The notes under the pieces: generated by a model
Database searches by the model: none
What the model was told of the DNA's origin: nothing
Seen by the model: the letters and a program-made list of their open reading frames with translations, nothing else
Translations under genes and position numbers: made by a program
In this document: in pieces, positions 13,385-18,982 of the stretch
Position numbering within the stretch: position 1 is the first letter of the stretch
Layout: each line of letters opens with the position of its first letter
Virus record (IMG/VR): IMGVR_UViG_3300047388_000230
Coordinates: 1-20,906 of that record
Direction: 5' to 3' (one strand)
DNA: 20,906 nt
Source: a virus

Positions 13385-13880
13385 GAGCTAGACAGGGAAC
13401 AGCAGTTAGACAGTTCCATGGGCTAGACGATTAGCTCAGATAGACAGCGATTTTTTCGTGTGTGTCAAAGGAACTGTATGGTTAAGGAATAGTTAATACG
13501 GGAACCCACTACCTTTTTACCTTCTAGGCTAAGCTATTGATTTTATTTATATATATATTTATGTTTATGTTTTGTTCTGTTAATAAGTCAGATAGACAGT
13601 TCCATGCAGGCTCTGCCTATGTCTGCCGCGATGTAATACTATTCACCCCTACATCGTCTATACGGTCCTCTCGTGAAAAAACGCTGTCTTTCTGTCTAAT
13701 TGAAGCCTAAAAAGGTAAAATTGCCTAACGATATCAAGGTATTACCTTGCTAGACAGAAAAGCTAGCGTTTAATTAGACCGCCTCTTTTGCCCTAGACCC
13801 CCGCCGTCTAGCCCTCACTCGTATCATGATACCTTTTCACGATGGAACTGTCTAGCTGGGCCTCGCTGTCTAATTATCCG
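13385..13880. other. Putative replication origin / iteron array at the divergent hub
   Basis: Non-coding, about 500 bases. TAGACAG occurs at 13389, 13407, 13441, 13593 and 13751 on the plus strand, and as CTGTCTA at 13692, 13848 and 13866, plus degenerate copies (TAGACGA 13424, TAGACC 13775). Three copies extend to TAGACAGTTCCAT (13407-13419, 13593-13605, and inverted 13842-13854). Between them lies an A+T stretch with TATATATATA (about 13535-13590), suited to strand opening. Other symmetric sites are CAAGGTATTACCTTG (13735-13749) and GTATCATGATAC (13821-13832). Direct repeats plus an AT-rich element between divergent arms resemble an iteron origin; a repressor-operator array is the alternative. 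Confidence 0.55.
13706..13720 (+). repeat. CCTAAAAAGGTAAAA repeat, copy 1
   Basis: Exact 15-base match to 14625-14639. Related AAAAGGTA cores occur inverted at about 13510-13519 and 13831-13838. Possible binding site of the hub. Confidence 0.4.
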
Positions 13881-13952
13881 GGTCTTGATTTCTTTAGCTG
13901 GAGCGGTCCTTCGCGCGTGATATTTGTGCACACGCGCTGCGTGCAAAAGGAC

Positions 13953-13965
13953 GCCCCGACGCGCC
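13953..13965 (+). repeat. GCCCCGACGCGCC leader element, copy 4
   Basis: Plus-strand copy, oriented with rightward transcription, 51 bases upstream of the first rightward gene. Followed by GAAGGTGTCC, similar to GAATGTGTCC at the next copy. Confidence 0.6.
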
Positions 13966-14016
13966 GAAGGTGTCCGCAGCGATCGGCGCTACGGCATCAC
14001 AACCGAGGGTTACATC

Positions 14017-14202
14017 ATGGCACGTCCAATCAAAGGCGAAATCAAGGGCGACGTTCTGGTTCTCTACATCGACGTCTCAAAGGAAGCACGTGAAGCAGCA
14101 GGCCCGTCTAAGTCTGGTAAGACGAAGATACTGGCCACGACGTCAGGCTTCACTGGCTTCGGCGATGTCAAGGTGAGCATCAACGCTACCTTGGCAGGCT
14201 AA
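14017..14202 (+). CDS. First rightward gene, small phage protein (61 aa)
   Basis: MARPIKGEIKGDVLVLYIDVSKEAREAAGPSKSGKTKILATTSGFTGF ... VKVSINATLAG. A strand-rich small domain with K-S-G-K-T-K; this is not a complete Walker A. GAGGG lies 7 bases before the ATG. Not recognised with confidence; small beta-rich proteins at this place are often nucleic-acid binding. Upstream codons of the same frame (to 13924) run through the leader element and are not used. Confidence 0.7.
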   Translation: MARPIKGEIKGDVLVLYIDVSKEAREAAGPSKSGKTKILATTSGFTGFGDVKVSINATLAG

Positions 14203-14210
14203 GCCCCGAC

Positions 14211-14239
14211 AAGGCGAGAGGGCATCACCCTCTCGCCTT
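14211..14239 (+). terminator. Strong hairpin, terminator or attenuator
   Basis: Perfect 12-bp stem AAGGCGAGAGGG/CCCTCTCGCCTT with a CATCA loop, 8 bases after the 61-aa gene stop. Only a weak pyrimidine run (CCTACCTTCC) follows, so efficiency is uncertain. Confidence 0.6.
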
Positions 14240-14270
14240 CCTACCTTCCCCCAATGCTGAGGAGCATCCA

Positions 14271-14339
14271 ATGTCGAAGCAAGCCAAGGTGATTATCCTA
14301 CTTCGTAAGCTTGAACTGGCCGCGTATCGCAAGGGTTGA
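14271..14339 (+). CDS. Tiny peptide (22 aa), possible gene
   Basis: MSKQAKVIILLRKLELAAYRKG, a basic amphipathic helix. It is preceded by the ATGCTGAGGAGCAT leader used by real genes, giving GAGGAG 6 bases before the ATG, and bounded by a hairpin and a leader element. Small size makes it uncertain. Confidence 0.45.
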   Translation: MSKQAKVIILLRKLELAAYRKG

Positions 14340-14352
14340 GCCCCGACGCGCC
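14340..14352 (+). repeat. GCCCCGACGCGCC leader element, copy 5
   Basis: Begins on the last base of the TGAG following the 22-aa peptide, 26 bases before the next start codon. Confidence 0.6.
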
Positions 14353-14378
14353 GAATGTGTCCCAACGTGGAGATTCCA

Positions 14379-14507
14379 ATGTTCGCCCTACAACGCCTTC
14401 AATACAATGGTTCATGGTACACGCTTAAGACGTTCGATAGCCACGGTGCAGCGTACCTCTGGCTAGGCAAGTGGAATGAGAAAAAGTATCGCCTGATTCC
14501 AGTCTAG
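14379..14507 (+). CDS. Small protein, unknown function (42 aa)
   Basis: MFALQRLQYNGSWYTLKTFDSHGAAYLWLGKWNEKKYRLIPV: aromatic-rich, a likely small beta-sheet fold (R-L-Q-Y-N-G-S-W-Y-T-L ... Y-R-L-I-P-V). GGAG lies 6 bases upstream of the ATG. It resembles small phage proteins ending in Y-R-I-x-P/V, but I cannot name a family. Confidence 0.58.
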   Translation: MFALQRLQYNGSWYTLKTFDSHGAAYLWLGKWNEKKYRLIPV

Positions 14508-14516
14508 GCTGGGCAG

Positions 14517-14529
14517 GCCCCGACGCGCC
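14517..14529 (+). repeat. GCCCCGACGCGCC leader element, copy 6
   Basis: Plus-strand copy ten bases after the 42-aa gene stop; no gene starts within the next 150 bases, unlike the other copies. Confidence 0.55.
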
Positions 14530-14624
14530 ATAGGCGAGGCTGGTCTGTCACGTGTCCCCCCTGGGGGGCATGGACAGGCCCCCCGTCTCGCTTCGCTCGA
14601 CACCGCAGCTGAAAATTTGTAGCC

Positions 14625-14639
14625 CCTAAAAAGGTAAAA
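14625..14639 (+). repeat. CCTAAAAAGGTAAAA repeat, copy 2
   Basis: Exact repeat of 13706-13720, 66 bases before the 83-aa gene. Confidence 0.4.
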
Positions 14640-14665
14640 CGACTCAACCTTGATGTACGTCCTGT

Positions 14666-14682
14666 AATAAACAAAATCGCAA
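14666..14682 (+). promoter_or_regulatory. AArTCGCAA leader element, copy 1
   Basis: AATAAACAAAATCGCAA, followed by GAC-CTC-CGA-like spacing as at 14951. The gene that follows has no Shine-Dalgarno sequence. Confidence 0.45.
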
Positions 14683-14704
14683 GACACTCACGCGATCAAA
14701 CGCC

Positions 14705-14956
14705 ATGACAATCGTCCCCATCAGACCCGGCCTCGCCCTGCCACCTCCCGGCGAGATCAACGAGAACGTCGTCAGCGAGCTCGAAGACTTGCTGGAGCAG
14801 GCGCGCGCCGGCGAGATAGTCGGCATCGCGTACGCACTCGAACATCCGGGGAAGACCACGAGCTTTCAACGTGCCGGCTTCTGCACACGCGGCCTGCTCG
14901 GTGCTGTCACCTTGCTACAGGCACAAATCTGCAGGAATGAGCTCGACGAGGATTAA
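14705..14956 (+). CDS. Small conserved protein, unknown function (83 aa)
   Basis: MTIVPIRPGLALPPPGEINENVVSELEDLLEQARAGEIVGIAYALEHPGK ... TRGLLGAVTLLQAQICRNELDED. The pattern N-V-V-x-x-L-E-x-L-L-E-x-A-R-x-G-E-I-x-G-I-A-Y-A followed by a C-terminal helix G-A-V-x-L-L-Q is shared by many small proteins of proteobacteria and their phages, function unknown. No Shine-Dalgarno sequence precedes the ATG; instead a TCGCAAGAC leader lies 23 bases upstream. The stop codon falls inside the next GATTAACG element. Confidence 0.7.
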   Translation: MTIVPIRPGLALPPPGEINENVVSELEDLLEQARAGEIVGIAYALEHPGKTTSFQRAGFCTRGLLGAVTLLQAQICRNELDED

Positions 14957-14967
14957 CGAAGTCGCAA
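14951..14967 (+). promoter_or_regulatory. GATTAACGAAGTCGCAA leader element, copy 2
   Basis: Identical over 17 bases to 15440-15456. It overlaps the TAA stop of the preceding gene and precedes the next ATG by 23 bases. Confidence 0.6.
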
Positions 14968-14990
14968 GACCCTCGCTCGACTTTCATCGC

Positions 14991-15224
14991 ATGACGAAAG
15001 CGCGGCTGGCTATTGAACTGTATTGCGGCCGATGCGGCCAGCTGTACATCGACGTCACGAAATGCCCGCATCACGGCACGGCGGCACATGATCTCGACCT
15101 TGAAGAAGCCATCAGGATTCGTGCGCGATACGCCTTCGCCGTGGCGTTCGATCCCAACCACGACGAAGAAGAGAGCAGCTACCGGGACGAGTGGTATTAC
15201 TGTTCGGACATGTGGTGCTGGTGA
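14991..15224 (+). CDS. Zinc-ribbon-like small protein, tandem copy A (77 aa)
   Basis: MTKARLAIELYCGRCGQLYIDVTKCPHHGTAAHDLDLEEAIRIRARYAFAVAFDPNHDEEESSYRDEWYYCSDMWCW. CGRC and CPHH suggest a zinc site. It aligns along most of its length with the next gene (C-x-R-C-G-x-L-Y, C-P-H, L-D, E-E-A-x-R, A-R-x-A-F, P-x-H-D, S-Y-R-D). No ribosome binding site; a GATTAACGAAGTCGCAA leader precedes it. Function unknown. Confidence 0.66.
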   Translation: MTKARLAIELYCGRCGQLYIDVTKCPHHGTAAHDLDLEEAIRIRARYAFAVAFDPNHDEEESSYRDEWYYCSDMWCW

Positions 15225-15445
15225 TGAGACCCTTGGAACGCCCAGCGTGTTACGAGGCATCGGACTTCCGTGCCGAGAAGTTCGGCATGCGCTGTTCCCG
15301 CTGCGGCGGGCTCTACTATGGATGCCCGCACGTCAACACCCTCACACTCGACATGGACAACGAAGAAGCTGAGCGCGTCGCAGCGCGCCACGCCTTCGGC
15401 AAACTCCACAATCCGGATCACGACACAACTTCGTACCGCGATTAA
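15224..15445 (+). CDS. Zinc-ribbon-like small protein, tandem copy B (73 aa)
   Basis: MRPLERPACYEASDFRAEKFGMRCSRCGGLYYGCPHVNTLTLDMDNEEAERVAARHAFGKLHNPDHDTTSYRD. Paralogue of copy A, with CSRCG...CPH. The ATG shares a base with the copy A stop (TGATG), so the two are co-translated. Its stop lies in a third GATTAACG element, suggesting that gene plus element were duplicated together. Confidence 0.66.
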   Translation: MRPLERPACYEASDFRAEKFGMRCSRCGGLYYGCPHVNTLTLDMDNEEAERVAARHAFGKLHNPDHDTTSYRD

Positions 15446-15456
15446 CGAAGTCGCAA
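15440..15456 (+). promoter_or_regulatory. GATTAACGAAGTCGCAA leader element, copy 3
   Basis: Exact repeat of 14951-14967, overlapping the stop of zinc-ribbon copy B; 53 bases before the next start. Confidence 0.6.
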
Positions 15457-15509
15457 TACATGCGGCGCGTTCTCAGGGCATCTCCTTTCCCCCAAACGAG
15501 AGCGCCCCC

Positions 15510-15716
15510 ATGACCATTGAAGAAATCGCCGAGTGTCTCGGTGAGCTGATCGAAGAGGCCGGGCTTGCGGCCGGCATGATCATCATGTGCGACGACCCCA
15601 TGACCCTGCCGATCGTCGCAGGGTTCAACATCAACACCACTGACGCCCGCGAGTTGCTGTGCCGCACGATCATGCGCACGTACAACCTCAAGCTCGACAG
15701 CAAGAAGATCAACTGA
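15510..15716 (+). CDS. Small acidic protein, unknown function (68 aa)
   Basis: MTIEEIAECLGELIEEAGLAAGMIIMCDDPMTLPIVAGFNINTTDARELLCRTIMRTYNLKLDSKKIN. An N-terminal helix, a strand pair around GMIIMCDDP, and a C-terminal helix. An AACGAGAG sequence lies upstream but is far from an ideal ribosome binding site. The frame extends further upstream through the leader repeat, so I use this ATG. Not recognised. Confidence 0.6.
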   Translation: MTIEEIAECLGELIEEAGLAAGMIIMCDDPMTLPIVAGFNINTTDARELLCRTIMRTYNLKLDSKKIN

Positions 15717-15798
15717 TGACCGGCCCATACGAGTGCGCCGAAGTAGCCGCACGCTGACAATACGGAATGTCGGTCCTTGCTGACATTCGCGGTGCGCG

Positions 15799-15826
15799 AG
15801 GCCCTGGGGGTAATGCCCTGGGGCCT
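15799..15826 (+). terminator. GC-rich hairpin, weak terminator candidate
   Basis: AGGCC...GGCCT outer arms with internal GGG/CCC pairing; followed by TTAAGCGCG, not a U-run. The phrase GGGGCCTTAAGC recurs at the terminator at 16187-16225. Confidence 0.4.
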
Positions 15827-15832
15827 TAAGCG

Positions 15833-15849
15833 CGTAAACGAAATCGCAA
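15833..15849 (+). promoter_or_regulatory. AArTCGCAA leader element, copy 4
   Basis: CGTAAACGAAATCGCAA, 13 bases before the next start codon; shares CGAArTCGCAA with copies 2 and 3. Confidence 0.5.
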
Positions 15850-15862
15850 CGAGGATACCCCC

Positions 15863-16153
15863 ATGACTAACTTGATCGCTATCGCCAAACAGATAGCCGC
15901 ACAGTACAGCGGCGCCAGCACGAACCAAATGCTACTCAACATCCTACAAGGACAAACAAACATGGCTCTTGATCTCTCCAAGCTCACTGCCTCGATCGCC
16001 AAAGTTTCCGCCGATGTCGACAAGCTGATCGCTGACATCGCCGCCAGCGAAGCTGCTGTGCAGCCCGTCATCGACGCGGCTGTTGCATCGGTTGATGCTG
16101 TCTCGGCGAAGGCCGAAGCTGCTCTTGCTCCGGTTGCTGCTCCGGCCGCGTAA
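15863..16153 (+). CDS. Ala-rich coiled-coil protein (96 aa)
   Basis: MTNLIAIAKQIAAQYSGASTNQMLLNILQ, then MALDLSKLTASIAKVSADVDKLIADIAASEAAVQPVIDAAVASVDAVSAKAEAALAPVAAPAA. Heptad spacing of Leu/Ile/Val/Ala from residue 34 predicts a coiled coil. CGAGGA lies before the first ATG; an internal ATG at 15962 also has AAGGA upstream, so a 64-aa form may be made as well. Possibly a minor structural or scaffold-like protein; no family recognised. Followed by a strong terminator, so it may be highly expressed. Confidence 0.68.
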   Translation: MTNLIAIAKQIAAQYSGASTNQMLLNILQGQTNMALDLSKLTASIAKVSADVDKLIADIAASEAAVQPVIDAAVASVDAVSAKAEAALAPVAAPAA

Positions 16154-16186
16154 CTCACGACCGAAAAACTTCTACGTTTTTCTGAC

Positions 16187-16225
16187 AGGCCTCGAAGGAA
16201 ACTTCGGGGCCTTAAGCTTTTGTTT
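16187..16225 (+). terminator. Rho-independent terminator
   Basis: An 11-bp stem AGGCCTCGAAG/CTTCGGGGCCT (one G-U pair) with a GAAA tetraloop, followed by TAAGCTTTTGTTT. It ends the small-gene block on the plus strand. Confidence 0.85.
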
Positions 16226-16479
16226 ACCATGTGGACGCCACGTCCTGCGTAGGGCTCGTTGTTCGTTGGCGGCACAAGAGAGAAATCTAAATTCTCCTAC
16301 CGCGCGTTGGGGGCGACGAGAGCAGCGAGCCCAACCACTTTGCAACTCTCCGTATCGCTACGGGCTTTGCGGGATATGCAGTCAAACTCATTCGCACACA
16401 AACGAGGTTCGATTGACAACCTGGGAGTGAGTGCGGTCTAGAGATTCTTGACGTTGCATCACTTGTACAGGCAGGCACA
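16226..16479 (+). other. Non-coding gap upstream of the winged-helix regulator
   Basis: No gene with a ribosome binding site. Contains a GTTGGG..CCCAAC pair, a CCGTA-TCGC-TACGG hairpin (about 16350-16363) and TTGACA at about 16414 and TTGACG at about 16449 that could be -35 boxes, though no good -10 follows either. Probably the promoter region of the late/packaging operon; not resolved. Confidence 0.35.
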
Positions 16480-17070
16480 ATGTTGGACATCACGTTGATA
16501 GCGGAGCCCCTTCCTCCAATTCGACACGCAGTCGAGATGCTCGCAGATGAAGGTGTTCCGGTTAGAGCAATCGCCAGAGCAACACGCATCCCCGGCGAAG
16601 CAGTCTACGACATCCTCAAAACAGCTATAGAAGAAGGTAGATTGATCGATCTGCCGCGTGATGACTGGCCAGCAGGTCCACGCACCGAGCGCAGACAATC
16701 CGAGGTACAGGTACTCTCTTTGGATAATGTTACACTGCGCATCGCCTGTGCCAACCGCTTCAAGATGACAAGGTTGCAAGCTGTTGTGTTTCTCACATTG
16801 CTACGGCGTAATGAAGTCACCAAGACCCAATTGCACGACGCCATCGAACACAACCGCCCCGAGAACTCTGATCCGACCGACCAGAAGATGGTCGACGTTG
16901 TGGTCTGCCACATCCGGCGCAAGCTGAAGAAGTTTCCCAAGGACCCTACCGTCTATCTAAAGACGATCTGGGGTGTCGGCTACTCGATCCCGCAGGAGCA
17001 GCGCTCGTACCTGCTCGACGTCCTCGCTGAGCATCTCAGCGGCGTGCGGGCGATGGAGCCGAGACAATGA
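16480..17070 (+). CDS. DNA-binding regulator: N-terminal HTH plus OmpR-type winged helix (196 aa)
   Basis: Residues about 15-60 form a helix-turn-helix-like region (VPVRAIARATRIPGEAVYDILKTAIEEGRL). Residues about 80-165 are a transcriptional-regulator C-terminal winged helix of the OmpR/PhoB kind: LTLLRRNEVTKTQLHDAIEH, VDVVVCHIRRKLKKF and the hallmark YLKTIWGVGYSIP wing. No receiver domain is present, so it is not controlled by phosphorylation in the classical way. It stands at the head of the packaging genes with an ATGA overlap to the small terminase, making it a candidate late-gene activator. A role in terminase DNA recognition is an alternative. Confidence 0.76.
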   Translation: MLDITLIAEPLPPIRHAVEMLADEGVPVRAIARATRIPGEAVYDILKTAIEEGRLIDLPRDDWPAGPRTERRQSEVQVLSLDNVTLRIACANRFKMTRLQAVVFLTLLRRNEVTKTQLHDAIEHNRPENSDPTDQKMVDVVVCHIRRKLKKFPKDPTVYLKTIWGVGYSIPQEQRSYLLDVLAEHLSGVRAMEPRQ

Positions 17071-17711
17071 ACGACGAGGACGAGATCGAGACGGGCTTCG
17101 ACGACCCGCCGATTACCGCCACGGTAACAAACGGTCTCACCCCTGCCGGCCTCGACGCACTCAAAGCGATGGTCGCGATGCCGAAGCAGTTCGGGCCGCC
17201 GGAGATGGTAGCGCTCGCGCGCGACCTAGCCACGAATATCCATCCTCTGCGGGACATTCTGCTGAAGCACAACCTCACGAATATCCAGTACGAATTCATC
17301 TCGGAGCACAATGAGTTCTTCAAGAAAACCCTCCAGGTTCTCAGCCTCGAATGGCAAGGCGTCACCAAAACAGCCGACAGACTTAGGATGCAGGCTCAAG
17401 CCGCCCTCGAAGCCCAGCTTCCGTCCATCGCAAGTCGCATGGGCAAGCAATCCGAAAAACTTATCGACGCTGTTGAGGCAGCTAAGCTGTTTGCAAAAAT
17501 TGGCGATGTCGATGGCGGCACCGACAGGGGAAACGCAAGCGGAGAGAGATTTACGATTTCTATCGATCTTGGAGCCGACGCTCGCCTTGTCATCGGAAAT
17601 GCGGGCGGAACGAAAGAGGGCGCAGGACCGGCTCAGACAGGCACGATACACCGCGACACCGAAGGGAGCGGCAAGACACTTACGCTACAACCAAACCCCG
17701 AAGGGTCGTGA
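17067..17711 (+). CDS. Putative terminase small subunit (214 aa)
   Basis: Acidic N-terminus, then a helical domain (about 40-140: MVALARDLATNIHPLRDILLKHNLTNIQYEFISEHNEFFKKTLQVL...) that reads like an HTH-plus-coiled-coil small terminase, then FTISIDLGADARLVIGN, a C-terminal beta segment often found in small terminase subunits of this type. It would bind packaging sites and recruit the large subunit encoded 1.3 kb downstream. The last 20 residues (HRDTEGSG..NPEGS) are repetitive because the nested gene's repeats share the DNA. Family inferred from pattern and place, not from a diagnostic motif. Confidence 0.6.
   Translation: MNDEDEIETGFDDPPITATVTNGLTPAGLDALKAMVAMPKQFGPPEMVALARDLATNIHPLRDILLKHNLTNIQYEFISEHNEFFKKTLQVLSLEWQGVTKTADRLRMQAQAALEAQLPSIASRMGKQSEKLIDAVEAAKLFAKIGDVDGGTDRGNASGERFTISIDLGADARLVIGNAGGTKEGAGPAQTGTIHRDTEGSGKTLTLQPNPEGS
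17113..17127. promoter_or_regulatory. TTACyG-N3-CGGTAA inverted repeat, copy 6 (inside a gene)
   Basis: TTACCGCCACGGTAA near the start of the small terminase gene. It could be chance within coding DNA, yet it matches the intergenic consensus at every conserved position. Confidence 0.35.
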
Positions 17712-17832
17712 ACGAATTGCCAAGTACAATACGAGCCCGCTCGGGAAACTAACGCAACACCGATACGACACCTCTCCGAAGGGTCGCGAATGTAAAAGGT
17801 ACAAGAATGGCCGGCGCACCGAAGAAGACTGA
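17506..17832 (+). CDS. Basic repeat protein nested out of frame in the small terminase gene (108 aa)
   Basis: Read in the +1 frame relative to the terminase gene, from ATG TCG ATG GCG. After MAAPTGETQAERDLRFL it carries four 12-13-residue repeats: RYTATPKGAARHL, RYNQTPKGRERIA, KYNTSPLGKLTQH, RYDTSPKGRECK. Similar Y-x-x-[ST]-x-K-G-R repeats occur next to nuclease domains in other phage proteins, but no nuclease is present here. It overlaps the terminase by 206 bases and the next gene by 26, and 95 bases (17712-17806) are covered by nothing else. No good ribosome binding site; a +1 shift out of the terminase frame is an alternative way to make it. Confidence 0.58.
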   Translation: MSMAAPTGETQAERDLRFLSILEPTLALSSEMRAERKRAQDRLRQARYTATPKGAARHLRYNQTPKGRERIAKYNTSPLGKLTQHRYDTSPKGRECKRYKNGRRTEED

Positions 17833-18919
17833 TGCTGATCGACTTCAAGATGCGATGTTGATCATCAACAACAAGAATGATGAGATCGCCGCCCAGCGGA
17901 AGATGATCATGGCTCTGCAGAAGAGCGATGAGACCGCGCGTACCATCCGCGAGAACATCCATCAGATCGCCGGGTACGACCCTGACCCACCCGAGTGGCT
18001 GGTGAAGTCAACGAGCGGCAACGACCGCGGATGTCCGATCACGGTGTGGTCTGATTGGCACTATGGGGAGGTCGTTTTTAAGTCTCAAGTCGGCGGCGTC
18101 AACGAGTACAACAACCGCATCGCCAAAGAGCGCGTCAAGCGGCTGGTCACCACCACGATCGACCTCGCGCACAACCACATGGGCAACGCCAAGGTGAAAT
18201 ACCCTGGCATCGTCATCTGTCTCGGCGGCGACATGCTGGGTGGCGACATCCACGAAGAGCTTATGAAGACCAATGACAAGACCACGCAGCAGTGCATCAA
18301 CGACCTGATCGATATGCTCGCTGCCGGCATCGAGACCATGGCGACCCACTTCGGCAAGGTGTTCGTCCCCTGCGTCGTGGGCAACCACGGGCGCTCCACC
18401 AAGAAAATGATGATGAAGCATCGCGTCTTCACATCGCACGAGTGGAACGTCTACTGCGCGCTCGCACGGCACTTCAAGTCATCCAAGAACGTTCAATTCA
18501 TGATCCCGGAGGAAGCCGATGCGCGCTTCAAGGTATACGGGCATCGCTACATGCTTACTCATGGCGACAGCCTCGGTGTTAAGGGTGGTGACGGCATTAT
18601 TGGTGCTCTGGGTCCTATTCTTCGGGGCACTCTCAAGACACACCGATCAGAAAGTCAGATCAAGACTGAATTCGACACCCTGATCATTGGGCACTGGCAT
18701 CAGGCACTCTGGCTGCCGGGTGTGATCGTTGCTGGCACGCTCAAGGGGTACGACGAGTACGCCCGCCTCTCGCTGCGCGCGCCCTTCGCACGGCCCTCGC
18801 AGCCGCTCTGGTTCACGCATCCGAAGCACGGCATCACCGCGCAGTGGACCGTGTACCTGGAAGAGCAGCAGCGCCCCGACGCCCGCGAGTGGGTGACTTG
18901 GGAGAAGGCGTGTGCCTGA
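17807..18919 (+). CDS. Calcineurin-like metallophosphoesterase (370 aa)
   Basis: All five metal-site motifs are present: D83-W-H85 (SDWHYGE), GGD at 140-142, G-N-H at 192-194, H-G-D at 252-254 and G-H-W-H at 295-298. Residues 1-60 are a helical, probably coiled-coil, N-terminal region. The family hydrolyses phosphodiester or phosphomonoester bonds with two metals. Phage homologues often lie next to terminase genes and may act on DNA ends or nucleotides; the substrate is not known. Possible start ATG at 17807 has AAAAGG about 8 bases before it. Confidence 0.9.
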   Translation: MAGAPKKTDADRLQDAMLIINNKNDEIAAQRKMIMALQKSDETARTIRENIHQIAGYDPDPPEWLVKSTSGNDRGCPITVWSDWHYGEVVFKSQVGGVNEYNNRIAKERVKRLVTTTIDLAHNHMGNAKVKYPGIVICLGGDMLGGDIHEELMKTNDKTTQQCINDLIDMLAAGIETMATHFGKVFVPCVVGNHGRSTKKMMMKHRVFTSHEWNVYCALARHFKSSKNVQFMIPEEADARFKVYGHRYMLTHGDSLGVKGGDGIIGALGPILRGTLKTHRSESQIKTEFDTLIIGHWHQALWLPGVIVAGTLKGYDEYARLSLRAPFARPSQPLWFTHPKHGITAQWTVYLEEQQRPDAREWVTWEKACA

Positions 18920-18940
18920 TTAACGGATCGTTTGGGACTT
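18919..18940 (+). promoter_or_regulatory. ATTAACGGATCGTTTG leader element, copy A
   Basis: ATTAACGGATCGTTTG plus GGACTT, matching 20736-20757 at 21 of 22 bases. It overlaps the phosphoesterase stop and precedes the large terminase start by 42 bases. Confidence 0.6.
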
Positions 18941-18982
18941 CGGCACCTCGTCACCTGCAAAGAACAATAAGCAGGACGGCGA

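Larger units (their letters stand above)
14508..14704 (+). other. Non-coding stretch before the 83-aa gene
   Basis: No convincing gene. Contains the sixth leader element, a GC-rich hairpin-prone CCCCCCTGGGGGG segment (about 14556-14568), the second CCTAAAAAGGTAAAA repeat (14625-14639) and a TCGCAA leader. Could hold a promoter, but no clear -35/-10 pair was found. Confidence 0.4.

Noticed and set aside
13385-13880. CRISPR array reading of the TAGACAG repeats
   Set aside because: Repeats are 7-13 bases, in both orientations and irregularly spaced; no regular spacer lengths and no cas genes.
13842-14093. 83-codon plus-strand frame over the right end of the hub
   Set aside because: It runs through iteron copies and the leader element in a frame different from the 61-aa gene, has no ribosome binding site, and looks like low-quality coding.
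14571-14600. GGCCCCCCGTCTCGCTTCGCTCGACACC as a host-derived attachment core
   Set aside because: No integrase or second copy in the window, so an att site cannot be supported.
16380-16430. GGTTCGATT resembling a tRNA T-arm
   Set aside because: The flanking bases do not give a 5-bp T stem with a 7-base loop, and no acceptor or anticodon arm can be built.
16412-16442. TTGACA followed 18 bases later by TCTAGA as a sigma70 promoter
   Set aside because: The -10 box matches the consensus at only three positions; too weak to annotate as a promoter.
18292-18582. Plus-strand frame inside the metallophosphoesterase gene
   Set aside because: Out-of-frame shadow; all five catalytic motifs support the main frame.
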